Notes under the pieces: model-generated
Database searches by the model: none
What the model saw: the letters and a program-made list of their open reading frames with translations, nothing else
Told to the model about the DNA's origin: nothing
From: Oasisia sp. SBJ-2009
Lineage: Eukaryota; Annelida; Polychaeta; Sabellida; Siboglinidae
Assembly (NCBI GenBank): GCA_964017155.1
Contig: OZ024862.1
Location: forward strand, 45,184,462 to 45,248,461
DNA length: 64,000 bases
Reading direction: 5' to 3'
Program-made: the position numbers and the translations under genes
Shown here: in pieces, positions 9,907 to 24,341 of the stretch
Layout: the number at the start of each line of letters is the position of its first letter
How positions within the stretch are numbered: position 1 is the stretch's first letter

Positions 9907-12900
9907 CTAAGTATACCCTGCCCGTCTTAGGTATATGTCAATTTTATTTTTAAACATATTAACACTTCTAGCACCTACACAATCAGCTGATAATTTGTTC
10001 CATTCGTTTACTATTCTTTGGGAAAATGAAAATTTTCTAATATCTAGTCTACACTGCTTCTTTGCTAATGCAACTCCATGTCCTCTAGTCCTTCTCTCTT
10101 CCTTGACCGTGAAAAAAATATTTCTGTCAATATTTTCATACCCATTCAATATTTTAAAAACCTCAATCTGATCTCCTCTCAATCTTCTGGTTTCTAGTGT
10201 TGTTAGACCACATTCTTTTAGACGCATTTCATAACTAATATTCCTGAGTTTTGGTATCATTTTTGTTGCTCTCCTTTGTACTCTTTCTAGCATATCAATA
10301 TCCTTCTTGCGATATGGCCTCCATGCTTGTATACAATATTCTAAATGAGGCCTAACTATTGTTTTATAAAGCGGTATTATTAGTTCTTTTTCTTTGTATA
10401 CTATATTTCGCCTAATTAATCCAAGAATTTGGTTTGCCTTCGCTGCTGCAATTCCACACTGCTCTGATACCTTCATGTCAGCACTAATGGTTAAACCTAA
10501 GTCCTTTTCCTTTACAGTAGTATTTAGTACAGTACCACCCATTGTATATTGTGCATTTTCATTCCCATGTCCTGTGTGGAGGCACTTACACTTTACACTT
10601 TTTAAGTTAAACAGCATTTGCCATTTCTCAGACCATTCTATCAACTTATTTAGATCATCTTGTAAATGCTGTCTGTCTATCTGCATCACTTTTTATTTTC
10701 CTAAACACTTTTGTGTCGTCCGCAAACTTCAACACCTTGCTTGTTACGTCATCATCCAAATCATTGATATATATTAAGAATAAAATAGGTCCCAATACTG
10801 ATCCTTGCGGTACTCCACTCAAAACAGATTTCCAATTTGAAACCTCCCCATCAACTACTACTCTTTGTCTTCTATCAATAAGCCATTTTTCTATCCAGTT
10901 AATCATACTATTTCCTATGCCATGGGCCTTTAGTTTAAGTAGTAATCTTTGGTGTGGCACTTTGTCAAAGGCTTTTTTAAAATCTAAGTAGATTATATCT
11001 ACTGGTGATCCCTCATCTACCCACTTTGTGACATCTTCCAAAAAACATAACATATTTGTTAAGCATGACCTCGCTTTTAAAAACCCATGTTGAGATGTGT
11101 TTATCAATTTATTTTTAACAAGAAAATCAACCAAGTGATCTTTAATTAGTCTTTCTAATAGTTTACAAATCACCGATGTTAAACTCACTGGTCTATAGTT
11201 CTCTGACTTGCTTCTTGATCCTTTTTTAAATAATGGTATGATGTTTGCTTCTTTCCATTCTACCGGAACCACTCCTTCCTCTAATGCCAAATTGAACACT
11301 GTTGCAAGTGGTATGCTAATTTGTTCTACAATTTCCAGTAGTAATTTGGGAGGAATCCCATCCACTCCTGGTGATTTATTATCCTTCATATCTCTTATTT
11401 TCATAGCTACCATTTTTGGGGTTACAGTTAGTTGTCCTAAATAGTCACACTCTCTCCCTTCGAACTTAGTCTCTAGTACTGGTAATGTATTAATATCTTC
11501 CCTGGTAAACACCGAACTAATGTATTCATTTAGGTTTTCTGCCATTAAGAATCCCTCCGTTATTATGTTTCCATCACTACCTTCTAGTGGCCCGACCTTA
11601 TCTTGAACTTTCTGTTTACTTCGAACATACGCATAAAAACTCTTGCTGTCATGTTTTATGTTGAAAGCTATTTTTTGTTCATAGCTTCTCTTCGAATTTC
11701 GAATTTCAGCTGTAGCTTGATTAAGTGCTTCTTTATAAATGGCATAGTCTTCTTCACTTCCAGTATGTCTATATGTCTTCCACATCATTTGCTTGTACTT
11801 GATTTTTCTAATGGCTTCCTTCGATAAGTGTTTCTTCTTTGACCTTTTCCCCTGTTTTTTCAAGGGGATAAATTTGTCAACGACGCAGTCAATTTCCCTC
11901 TTTAAGATATTCCAGCATTCTGTTGCTGTCTTATTCTTCAGTGTGTTATTCCAGTCTATCTTCGCTAAATATTCCCTCATGTCCTTATATCTTCCTTTGT
12001 GAAAATTTTTCCTGTACCGTATTTTTCTGTTCCGTTCTCCTTTTACTTTGATGATAAAATGTATCTGGTTATGATCACTACATCCCAGTGGCTCACATAT
12101 ATTGACATTATCAACAAATTCCTTCTGTGAGCTCAAAACTATGTCCAACACGTTCTTGTCCCTGGTTGGTTCTAACACATGTTGAAAAAGGAAACTATCT
12201 TGTACTAAATTTAAAAACTCTTGATCCTCTCTCCCAGGACTCTGTAGCGATGTCCACTGTATATGCCCATGGTTAAAATCCCCCATAATAATACAGTCCC
12301 GTTTACTCACTTCTTTTATAGCGTTGTGCATTTTTTCATTCTCTTCTATGCTTATGTTTGGACTAGATAAACTAACCCAACAGTTAATGTTGAGTTTCCT
12401 GTAACTATGTTACACCAGACAGCTTCACATTCTGCTTCTTTTTCTAATTTTATTTCGTAAGCCTGGATGGATTCTTTAATATATAAAATAACTCCGCCTC
12501 CCCTTCTTCCTAATCTATCTTTCCTAAACATTACATATCCTGTCATTCCTAATTCGGCATCTGATATATCGGGGGTGGCCCAAGATTCAGTTATACCTAT
12601 TATGTGAGGGTCAATATCTTCTACCATAATGTTTAGTTCATTTCTTTTGTTTACTATGCTCCTTGCATTTAAACAAACACATTTATAACCAAATTTCGTA
12701 GGGCTTTCCAGGCTGTTTTTTGCTGATTTCTTTTTGCTGTCTTTAGCTATGCCTCTAGTATTTGGCTTCTCTGTGTATCCCCCCTGCGAAACTAGTTTAA
12801 AAAATTGCAACCTGTTCCTCTGTCCATAGATTGAAGCAGGTTCTCGGAGAACACTGCTGCGCCCTTTCCGCTTAGATGGAGGCCATCTCTCACGTACATA

Positions 12901-12927
12901 TCTTCCTTCCCAACAAAGTATCCCCAC
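9907..12927 (-). pseudogene. CR1 ORF2: endonuclease and reverse transcriptase, frameshifted
   Basis: The product would nick target DNA and copy the element RNA by target-primed reverse transcription. Reading on the minus strand: APE-type endonuclease N-terminal half (12927-12352; CLNARSI, ITESW), endonuclease C-terminal half with MGDFN and GCSDH, then reverse transcriptase with NYRPVSL, YLDFKKAFD, GVPQGSVLGP and the FADD catalytic box (to about 10680), then the thumb and C-terminal region (RPHLEYC, 10689-9907). The frame breaks near 12365 and near 10680. Each looks like a single-base indel, so this copy is inactive although all domains are present. Confidence 0.85.
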
Positions 12928-13882
12928 AAATCTACAAATCCAACTCCTTCTCCTTCACACATCTGCTCCACCAGAGCATTGATTGCCATCCTCTTACAGT
13001 TTCTATAGGTTGCTCCCCTTCCTCCGATTACTGGCAAGATTCCTGAGAGAATGATCTGTTCAACTCTTGTCTTCTTCAGTTTCCCTACCAACTGTCTGTA
13101 TCTTTGCACTATTCTAGTTGTCCCCTCCCTGTCTGCATTGTTCGTCCCTACATGTACTAATATAGATCCTCCCTGGCCATGCCCCAACACGTTCTCTACC
13201 CTATCTGTCACATGCTCAATCCGAGCGCCCGGAAGACAAACAACAACATTTTCTCCTTTGTTTAACGTCTTGTCCGTCTTTCGCAAAATTGAGTCGCCCA
13301 TAAAAACCCTTTCTGTTCTCAATGCACCCTCGATCACTGCTTCAGAGTAGCTCCTCCGTTTTGCATCTCCCTGGTTGCTGACTTTCCCCCCTGCCGCTTT
13401 CTCTGTTGGTCCTTTCTTTCCTGTCTCTTTTCTTCCTGACATCTTCCTTGTTATTGACTTCCGTTTGGTCATATCTACTCTCAGTTCCTTTCTTCCCTTC
13501 GTCTTTCCTCCTGTCGCATCTACTTCTATCATCTCCTGTCCCCTTGTCCCCCCCCCTCCTTCTCTACTGTCACTTTCTCCATTGTCTCCTTCATGCATGG
13601 CATGTTTTCTGTTGTTCTTTCTCCATTTGTTTTCCTTGCTATCATCCTCCCTCCTCTCTCCATCCCCTTCACAAGATCCGTTAGCTTAGCTAGCTCTGCC
13701 GTCAGACAGTCCACTTTCCAACACCCTAAACATTGGAAAGTAAACCCTTCCTCCGTTGTCTCTGACCAAGACTTTCCGCACCCCGATAAGGCAAAATCCA
13801 CCAAGCTGTGGCAGTGATCACACAGCAAGTGCCTCCTTGCCTTCACTTGCCGCTTGGAAGGTGCCATAATACGATTGATCAA
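12792..13882 (-). pseudogene. CR1 ORF1: zinc-finger plus SGNH-hydrolase-like protein, frameshifted
   Basis: ORF1 starts near 13882 with a Cys/His zinc-binding segment (LLCDHCHSLVDF, FQCLGCWKVDC). A Lys/Glu-rich linker follows, then an SGNH-type esterase domain: the Ser block FMGDSILR, the Gly/Asn block HVGTNNADREG, and the terminal Asp/His block VRDGLHLSGKGA. This esterase type is characteristic of CR1-group ORF1 proteins. The frame breaks in a run of nine C at 13548-13556. The 3' end overlaps the start of ORF2. Confidence 0.8.
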
Positions 13883-14120
13883 ATCAACTTAGTTTATACC
13901 AACTTAGTCTTTAGAAAGACTGTTTGTTTATTGTGTACAGCAACTGCAGCACACTACGTGTTATAAACAACTTACTACCTATGCTACCTTGAACAATAAT
14001 TTTATTCTGTAGACTAAGTATTTCTATCCGTTTAATCATCGAGTCATAAACTACCCTGTATATAGGGTAGTGACGCTCTTTTCGTTACATTTCGCGACAT
14101 GGTAACCAGCGACTCCATCC

Positions 14121-14128
14121 TATAAATA
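14121..14128 (+). promoter_or_regulatory. TATA box of EGF/FTP gene C
   Basis: TATAAATA, the counterpart of 5263-5270. It lies only about 110 bp downstream of the CR1 insertion, so the core promoter survived but everything further upstream was displaced by 4.2 kb. Confidence 0.6.
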
Positions 14129-14250
14129 GGAAATTAGCATTCCGTTGCCTTGTGGGATAGCACAACCGGACACGCGGGGTATTATGGGCAATCTAGATAT
14201 GCTTACGTCATCGATCATTACTGTCGTGTTTTGTTAAATCACCCACCCGC

Positions 14251-14258
14251 TGACGTCA
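14251..14258. promoter_or_regulatory. CRE-like palindrome upstream of EGF/FTP gene C
   Basis: TGACGTCA, conserved with 5393-5400. Confidence 0.4.
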
Positions 14259-14318
14259 CCAATTTAGGGTTTACTCAAGATTATTTCCGCTACGATACCA
14301 CAATAACCTCGAACAATT

Positions 14319-16175
14319 ATGCGTCGCCAGCACCTGAGAGCTGCGTTAGTCGCGAAAATAAGTAATGTAATCGCTGCGCCGATGGCCCTAATACTGGTTC
14401 TTGTGTCAATCTACAGTATAAGGGCTGGACAAATTGGTGGTCGTTACAGACGACTTTCCAAGTGTTCGCTAAAGTGCTTGAATGGAGGAACGTGTAAGCT
14501 TAGTTCTAACGGGACAGCGTATTGCCAGTGTCCGCGGGGAACTGATCTCCCGCTTTGCCACAACGTAACGGTTTGGTCGGCTGGAAAAAACGCAATGCAA
14601 TCCACAACTTCACAGCCTCAGTTTGGCGCTTCCTGTGCGGTTGACAGGTTAGGTTCCGATTCCCCTTGCTCACTCACCGCGAGACACAAACATCCCTGGT
14701 GGAGGGTACATCTGGGATTAGTGCTGGGAGTTCGGAGAGTGCAACTAGAGACGAAGGATTCTGCAAATGTTTCGTTTGTGGATGTTAAAGTTGGCATCTA
14801 CCGCGGCGTGTACGGGTTGTGTGAGTACTCAGACAATGTTCGTTTCGTTGGAAGATACTACGATTGTCATAACCATTTAGGAGACGTCGTGGCGTTGATA
14901 GTAGAACGTGAAAATGAAATGCAGTTGTCGTTGTGCGAAGTGTCCGTTTATGGAGAACCTCATCTAGGCTCCCCGTGTTGGAGCAATCCCTGCGGTAATG
15001 GGGGAAGTTGCAAGCCAGATGGATGTTATTATACGTGTGTCTGCCCAAAGAGTTGGTCTGGAACAAACTGCGAAGGAAAGAATTGGGCATACCATGCATT
15101 CACGACTTTGATGCAGAAGGTTTCCACCGAAATTCCGGAAGTTGTTGATAATACTGTTGATGGAAACAGAGAAGATATGATGAGGCATGGCAATGATAAC
15201 CTATGTTCAGCATCCACGTTAATTACAGATCCATGGTATTTGGTTGGTGTTTCTACCCTGATCGAAATAAGACAGATGTTATTGGTGAATCGCCAGGATT
15301 GTTGTTCATTGTATATGAATAATTTCGATGTTTTAATTATCGATGACAAGCTATGTGGAGCCAGGCGACATAACATGTCAGGTGTTGCATGGAAATATAT
15401 CTGGTGTGTGCCTGTTGCTATAGGAAGAATTGTGAAAATTACGTTTTACGGTCTTCATGTCATTTCATTGTGCGAAGTGGAGATATATGGTGTCCCAGTG
15501 CCATGTCGGAACAATCCATGCAATAATGGAAAAACGTGTCGCCGAATTGGGAATACAAATTCCCATGAATGCCTCTGTCTACCGGGTTTCAATGGTTCGA
15601 ACTGCACAGAAGCAATTCCGTGCTGGAGCAATCCGTGTCGCAATGGTGGCTCCTGCCGAAATACTGAAATATCGAACGTCTATCAGTGCTTCTGTCCTGG
15701 AAACACGACGGGTTCAAATTGTGAAGATTTCAAGCTATGCTGGAGCAATCCGTGCGACAATGGTGGCACTTGCACGGAGAACGAGGCTTCTTACACGTGT
15801 AAATGCTCGTCGAAATGGACTGGAACATATTGCAGACTAGTGAAAGATCTAACTAAAGAACAAAATGAAGTAAATAAAACAACTGTAGAACAACACGAAG
15901 TAAGGGGTATGTCTATGACGACGAAGGTGCTTATCGGTATGGGGGTTGGCACAGGCGTTGTGGTAGCTGGAGGTGGCCTAGCTGCCTGTGGGGCGTGTCC
16001 GACTCAAAGCGATATAGTGTCCAAAATGGGAGCCGCCGTGGCAATGAAATCAATAAAATCGACAGTACAGGGAAGCACGGAGTTAGGAGACGACGATGAA
16101 GAGGAAGAGGATGACGAAGAGGAAGAGGAGTTATCGATGTGGGACTATATTGTAGGATCATATCTTTCGCTATGA
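14319..16175 (+). CDS. Type I membrane protein with EGF and FTP (F-type-lectin-like) domains, copy C
   Basis: A 618-aa intronless paralogue of 5461-7587 with the same order: signal sequence, EGF 1, FTP domain 1, EGF 2, FTP domain 2, three further EGF repeats, a short stalk, a membrane helix and an acidic tail. It has two EGF repeats fewer than copy B, and its stalk has lost most KEQ units. The tail is differently built, with mixed Glu/Asp and then an extra hydrophobic end. FTP domain 1 is almost unchanged, while FTP domain 2, stalk and tail differ more. Promoter elements are conserved, but the CR1 element sits 310 bp before the ATG. Confidence 0.87.
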   Translation: MRRQHLRAALVAKISNVIAAPMALILVLVSIYSIRAGQIGGRYRRLSKCSLKCLNGGTCKLSSNGTAYCQCPRGTDLPLCHNVTVWSAGKNAMQSTTSQPQFGASCAVDRLGSDSPCSLTARHKHPWWRVHLGLVLGVRRVQLETKDSANVSFVDVKVGIYRGVYGLCEYSDNVRFVGRYYDCHNHLGDVVALIVERENEMQLSLCEVSVYGEPHLGSPCWSNPCGNGGSCKPDGCYYTCVCPKSWSGTNCEGKNWAYHAFTTLMQKVSTEIPEVVDNTVDGNREDMMRHGNDNLCSASTLITDPWYLVGVSTLIEIRQMLLVNRQDCCSLYMNNFDVLIIDDKLCGARRHNMSGVAWKYIWCVPVAIGRIVKITFYGLHVISLCEVEIYGVPVPCRNNPCNNGKTCRRIGNTNSHECLCLPGFNGSNCTEAIPCWSNPCRNGGSCRNTEISNVYQCFCPGNTTGSNCEDFKLCWSNPCDNGGTCTENEASYTCKCSSKWTGTYCRLVKDLTKEQNEVNKTTVEQHEVRGMSMTTKVLIGMGVGTGVVVAGGGLAACGACPTQSDIVSKMGAAVAMKSIKSTVQGSTELGDDDEEEEDDEEEEELSMWDYIVGSYLSL

Positions 16176-17280
16176 GTTCGCAGACAACAAAGCTTCAAAA
16201 CAGGCCTAACTAATAGTGTGTATGTGTTTATTATAAAACCTGCACTACAAATGATGTTTTGACGTGAAGGGTATATTGCTCGTACAGGTGCAAACAGGCC
16301 ACAGTTTACTATCAGTGATCGCAACAGTTTGAAGATACCCATACGTCAGCCAGAATGCCACACCGTCGAAATGAATCAATGAAATGTTTTGCGTTTTGTT
16401 TTGAATTCATTGTTTTACACGTGGATAAAGAAATGTGACAGAAGGACAGGAACTGGGCGGACTTTGAATGATTTAATCTGCAAAATTACGTTTCCGCAGA
16501 CAAATCACTCGAAGGCAAATAAAATTGATATATCTACCCGATTCTTTGTTAGTAAATGTAATCTTTTTACAAATTTACAACTGCATAGTATTCAACATGG
16601 ATAATAGCACATTGACGTTGTCAAACACCCTCATTTGAATTACCCTTTATGCTTGTCGAAACGTGATTAAATCACCGGTGTTCTTTCATGCCTCACGAAT
16701 CATGACGTTCATTGTAACACAGTAAATAACGGTAAATCTCTGCATAAAAGTCAACCTAGCTTCGTGTTCAACATGTAGAAAGCACGCGTTGTCTGTCTTC
16801 TCTTCTATCACCGAGCATCACGTAGTAGTAGTTGACTGCAGAAGATTATATGACTAGACGTCAACAATAATGTTTTGGTACAATTAAGCAACACTTAAGA
16901 TTCAAAGCAAATCCTACAAAATAAGTGAATTAAGAAGAAAGGTTTATCAAGCGTGCGAGTAGTGAAGGATGAATAATAAAGGTGACTATTTTTTGCTCCG
17001 AAACGCCTCACAATGCACAGCAAGTGGCACACAATTAACACAGGCAGACACATTACACAAATAAACACCTACTAATATGTGCATCAACTTATTGTTCAGT
17101 AGTTAAGCAACGAAGGCGGGTGGGTGGATACGACAGAAAAACATCAATTTTAATAATTATAAATACTCCATATCATAAAACCAACTGAAGGGGGCCTTTA
17201 AGAAAAGGAAGACTTCAAAAGCTGCAGTAGCCAAAGCTAAAAACCTAGGCGAAAAAAGAGTGGTAAGACAAGATGGGAAC
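16176..17280. repeat. Duplicated 3' flank, copy C, ending at about 17100
   Basis: Matches 350-1290 with more divergence. AATAAA at 16518-16523 is a candidate poly(A) signal for gene C. Similarity stops at about 17100, where copy A enters its minisatellite; the last 180 bp are unmatched and show no gene. Confidence 0.75.
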
Positions 17281-17288
17281 ATAATTAA

Positions 17289-19110
<1,822 letters not shown>

Positions 19111-20080
19111 CCTGTTTACATTCAGCACACTTACTGGCTTTTACCACAGCATGGTACACACTTGTCTCTTCAAAGTTATGGTCTTCACTGCATATAACGT
19201 TGTGTCACAATCGATAGAGCACTTGACCGTCACTGTATAATATTCACTGAGACATCTAAATCATATGCACAACATTTTACGTTTTTCGCCAATGTTAGCA
19301 TCAAAATGCAAGATTGAAGACACCACCTTTTGTAAAACGTTTCCAGAAGCGCGAGACTTCATTAGGTAATTTGTGGACGGCATCTTTGTGGATGTGGTCC
19401 GCCAGTGCCGCTCGTTTGGGTCCCACATGATTTGGCCCAAAACGGCTTCGGGCCAGTCTAACGGATGATTTAGCCTACACTATACTTTGTTAAAATGCAG
19501 AGGTGCCGTGTCGGAAGTTTCGGATAATTAATTACGGAAGAATAGGTCCACACTCTCTGTACGGATTATATGTAACTTCGTAAGGGTACTAAAAATGATG
19601 CCTACTTCTGGTTAATGTAATAACAAAATGATATGCATAGGTATATATATACATATATTTATAGTTATATATAATAATAAATATGTATATATTGTACGTG
19701 TCTGCATATATATATATATATATATATGTATATGTACAATTCGGAGAGGTTGCATACATATAATTATATATGACATGTATATGTAAATATAATGATACCC
19801 TCTGTGTACACAAATTGAGATGAATTTATATAGGCCTTACCACGTCATTATCGTAAGCTACCAATCAATGACCCCTTTAAGATAACACCTTCACAATATG
19901 TGTTTATTTGTTGTCGGATTGCAGTAGCATTAACAGAATCCTTGCTAATAAACACTGGCTTGTGCTAATCTAATTGAAGATGTTGGGCACACTATCTGTG
20001 CTCATTGCCTTGATGTTATCAATTGACCACAACTCATTTGAACTTCTTGAATATCTCTATCATCATCATCATCATCATTA
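19111..20080. other. Gene-poor stretch
   Basis: No supported gene. The minus strand near 19450-19290 has a short open stretch (GPKRAALADHI and following) that may belong to the upstream part of the zinc-finger gene. Bases 19640-19790 are AT-rich with short (TA)n runs. Confidence 0.5.
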
Positions 20081-20149
20081 TATATACATATAAATTAACT
20101 AAATGTTACATACATATCATGTATTATATATATAACACATATTATATAG

Positions 20150-20150
20150 C

Positions 20151-20227
<77 letters not shown>

Positions 20228-20252
20228 ATACATACATATTATATATATATAA

Positions 20253-20306
<54 letters not shown>

Positions 20307-20382
20307 CATACATAATATGTATATTAAATTAATGTAATTTATTATATATATATATATATATACATAATATCAAGATGATGGC

Positions 20383-20430
<48 letters not shown>
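20150..20430. repeat. (TA)n microsatellite cluster
   Basis: Three long TA runs, about 20150-20230, 20255-20305 and 20340-20425, are separated by short AT-rich linkers and end in a CA run. Confidence 0.95.
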
Positions 20431-21234
<804 letters not shown>

Positions 21235-21244
21235 GGTAAACTTT

Positions 21245-21740
21245 TTGAGATCAAATAGAAATACAACTCAGCCAAATAAAATGCAACTATAATATTGCTT
21301 TTCTAGATATCAATTCAAATACAATTACAAATTTCGAATTCAAATACAAATACACCGCCGTTTTTTTTATTCAAATAAATTGACATTTTTGAAATTTGAT
21401 TAAAATATGGTTCAACTGCTTGGCCCTTGTTTTCATTATCATTCACGTTTATCATATTGGGTGGAATTTATTTGGCGTCATTGACTGCTGTAGACTACCT
21501 GGCAGGCAGGTTTACAAGACTGTCTGTACCTGTAGATTCTGTACTACTGTACCAACTAGTGGGTAGCAGGTGACAGCGGGATTCTTTGAAGGACATTCCC
21601 TGTGAATACCTTACTTTATTGCTATAAATATGATTCATTCCCTGATATGCTAATTTGTAACTAGATTCACTGTAGGCCAATTTTCTCAGTGCTGCCTACC
21701 CACTGTTGACCATACCACAGGTGTGAACAATATTTGGTCT
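21245..21740 (-). mobile_element. Non-autonomous DNA-transposon-like repeat, copy 1
   Basis: Read on the minus strand, this matches 42290-42830 on the plus strand: GGTCAACAGTGGG, TTGGCCT, TATTCACAGGGAA, and finally an end rich in GTATTTGAAT. Shared translated blocks include RYSQG and TSWYSS. The AT-rich end repeats AAATACAA/TTGTATTT. No intact coding capacity. The superfamily is uncertain; hAT-like is my best guess from the end composition. Confidence 0.6.
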
Positions 21741-21914
21741 TGATTCCTTAGCCATGTATTTTAGGTTGTAATTACATTGTGTAAGTGAATATAATATATA
21801 TCAGGCACGGGGCCGAGTACATTACTAGTTTTATATGTCAACTATTGGACTATTGCAACAATAAAGTTCATCAAACAATATTCCAGTTAACTTAATCTGA
21901 CAATGTAATAAGGC

Positions 21915-22670
21915 TCTCTGCAATGAATCCGGGACAAAACCCCCTTAGACAAAGCCCCCTTGGACAAAACCCCCTTGTACAAAACCCCCTCCATACATAA
22001 TTCCATCAGGACATAAACCGCTCGGACAAAACCCCCTCATCACAGATACTAGCCTCAATAATTATCGAAATAATTACACATCACTTGGCATGTATGTATG
22101 TGCATACTATATACAAAATGTAACTCTGATATGCGAAATATTTCATGTGGGATCCAACAGGGTTCAATATTTGACCCCAAACTATGTATTCTATATATTA
22201 ATGATATGTGTAACATATCTAATCTAATATAAAATTCATCCTCTGCAGATGATGCTAACATTTTTTATGCAAATAGTAATATTGGTAGACTAAATGAAAC
22301 AATATATTGTGTATTGGAAAAATTATGCGTATAGTTTGAGTAAATAAATTAACTGTAAATGAACATAACCATTTCTCAGACACTAACCGGAATCGCCACA
22401 GCATTTGGTGGAAATAAACAGTCTGATGAATGGAACTAGAAGGTTAATTTTGCAATAGAAATAAAAATAAAATAATATTTCTTTTAATCACTCTTGAGTT
22501 TAGTATCACTGATGAGGGGGTTTTGTCTGAGCGGTTTATGTCCGGTAAGGGTTTGTGTCTAGAGGTAGTCATGTATGGAAGGGGGTTTTGTCCGAGGGGG
22601 TTTTGTCCGAGGGGGTTTTGTCCGAGGGGGTTTTGTCCAGAGGGGTTTTGTCCGCGCACCCTCTGCAATA
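21915..22670. mobile_element. Foldback element 1 with tandem-repeat arms
   Basis: The left arm (about 21927-22055) is a tandem array of a 15-bp unit like GACAAAACCCCCTTG. The right arm (about 22505-22660) is the same unit in inverted orientation. Both arms include a variant segment (GGACATAAACCGCTCGGAC and its complement), so they pair beyond the simple unit. CTCTGCAAT occurs at both outer ends. The 450-bp middle holds a reverse-transcriptase fragment. Confidence 0.7.
22146..22345 (+). pseudogene. Reverse-transcriptase fragment inside foldback element 1
   Basis: One frame reads IQQGSIFDPKLCILYINDM, a stop, then SADDANIFYAN and LNETIY. These are the QGS and (F)ADD motifs of a non-LTR reverse transcriptase with the fingers-palm spacing kept. 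Two or more in-frame stops show it is dead. It differs in sequence from the CR1 element at 9819-14009. Confidence 0.65.
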
Positions 22671-22779
22671 CAGGCATGTAGTATAATAGTCTGGATATAT
22701 CTAGGGGCAGTATTAAGTCACCTACCAACTAGGAACATATAAACCAATCATAAACTATGATTGACATATGATTACTTTG

Positions 22780-22965
22780 TTAATATACTCGAGTACGATT
22801 ACTCAAAAAGTACTCATACTCGAGTATGAGTATGATTACTCCATCTCTGGTATGAGTACAAGTACGAGTACATAGCCCATAAGTTTTATGACCACAAGTA
22901 CAAGTACTTCAAAAATATACTCGAGTACATCTGGAAAATACGAGTACTGAGTACTTCTGCCCCAT

Positions 22966-22970
<5 letters not shown>
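22780..22970. repeat. Self-complementary TACTCGAG-rich repeat, possible hAT end
   Basis: Repeated TACTCGAGTA, AGTACTCATACTCGAG and GAGTATGAGTA motifs make the stretch highly self-complementary. CCATCTCTG at 22841-22849 is the complement of CAGAGATGG, a usual hAT terminus. Element borders cannot be fixed from one copy. Confidence 0.4.
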
Positions 22971-22971
<1 letters not shown>

Positions 22972-23034
<63 letters not shown>

Positions 23035-23130
23035 TATATATATGTATGTATATACAGATATACATCTATGTATATATATACATTATGTATTTATATATGT
23101 ATACACACCCACATATATATATATATATAT
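22972..23130. repeat. (TA)n microsatellite
   Basis: About 29 TA units, then AT-rich sequence and a second short run at 23115-23132. Confidence 0.9.
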
Positions 23131-23340
23131 ATAATGCAATGAAAGAATACACCAAAAAGGGTTCCGCCACCAGATAAGTATTACTACATGTGGATATCAA
23201 TGTTATAGTCGACTCAAAGAATGATTGTCAGACAGACGACAGGTCATAAAGGTATGACTCATAATATCGATAGTAATAATATATTTTATAACAGAAGAAA
23301 TATCGTCAGATTACAAGTCACAAGAGTAATATAAATAATT
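23130..23340. repeat. Interspersed repeat, copy 2, after a TA tract
   Basis: Counterpart of 20430-20640; see that entry for the shared motifs. Confidence 0.5.
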
Positions 23341-23754
23341 TCCAGAATACTAACTATATATCAAAACAGAAGATTTCATTTGGCTAAAGAAATTTCTGAC
23401 CTTTAGCCAAACTGACCATTTTAAACAGATTTTAGACCAAGTGCTAGCCTACTAATGTTAATGTTATTACATTAATATTAGGTGTCAAGTGTTGCCTGGC
23501 TTTTAAAAACTGCAAAAATTTCCCATTAATTAAGTTTGCATGTTTCCAATATTCTCAATAGTTGTTCAGCTCTCTTTTTGTCATTAAACAATGTTTCTAT
23601 TAAATTATATTGGGTGTTTATTTGCTTTATGTGTGCTTAGATGGATGCCTAGAAATGGCTAAAGAAAATTTCATTTGGCTAAAGTCAAGATATTTCTGAC
23701 CTTTACTAGTCAAATTGACTAAACAGATGTAGGCCCAGTGGCAGTGCTAGCCTA

Positions 23755-23870
23755 GTGGTTGCACGGGCGTCGATCGGTGGGGGACGGGGGGACGCGTCGC
23801 CCCCCCCCCCCACTTTTCAGGGCGGGGGGGGGCAGCATAGGAATTGTCCCCCCCCCCACTTTTCATTTCA
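23755..23870 (+). repeat. G/C-homopolymer repeat, left copy of an inverted pair
   Basis: GGGCGTCGATCGGTGGGGGA is followed by runs of G and C, then GCATAGGAATTGTCCCC. The same sequence occurs inverted at 28690-28805. Probably ends or copies of one element family. Runs of 9-13 C or G could form quadruplexes. Confidence 0.6.
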
Positions 23871-24340
23871 GAAACATTGCGAGGCATATAGCCTGACTCA
23901 ACACTCCTCTCTCTTAAATGCCGCTACATAGGACTAACTAGACAATACACTCGCGATATGAAGTTCGGCAAAGTTATTTATATCGCAAATTTACACGAGG
24001 CAAACAAGTTTTAAGGCATGTTTTGCTGTCAGTGCGCCATAATCCGTGATAGTTATTAAAACAAACGTAATATTTTAATGTATTGAACGAAATTTTAGAC
24101 AACTCTTCACAGTAGTCATCATAGAAGAGTTATCGAACAGCCCGTGGCATTTACACCAAAAAGGCTTTGTTATTTCGCTGCACATTGATGATTTTAAATT
24201 TGGCGCTCAGAAAGGCCAATCGGAAAGTTTATAACTACCGGAAAAAGTCATAATTAATATCAATGCATGTATTACACCAGATTAATAATATATTCAGGAT
24301 CATTAGAGATTTCAATTAAGACATACATTTGAATTAATTA
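23871..24340. other. No gene recognised, downstream of the integrase exons
   Basis: The last integrase exon found ends with a splice donor at 24341, so a further exon is expected here or beyond. I could not identify one, which suggests truncation by the neighbouring repeats. Confidence 0.4.
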
Positions 24341-24341
24341 C

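Larger units (their letters stand above)
9819..14009 (-). mobile_element. CR1-clade non-LTR retrotransposon, nearly full length
   Basis: The element runs on the minus strand with its 5' end near 14009 and 3' end at 9819. Comparison with copy A (5151-5170) gives the exact empty site: CCACTAGACTAAG was split, leaving TAGA on both sides (9815-9818 and 14010-14013). It carries ORF1 with zinc-finger and SGNH-hydrolase domains and ORF2 with endonuclease and reverse transcriptase, both frameshifted. There is no poly(A) tail. The 3' end has a hairpin (9830-9859) and a TAACAAGATT-type terminal sequence, as expected for the CR1 group. Confidence 0.9.
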
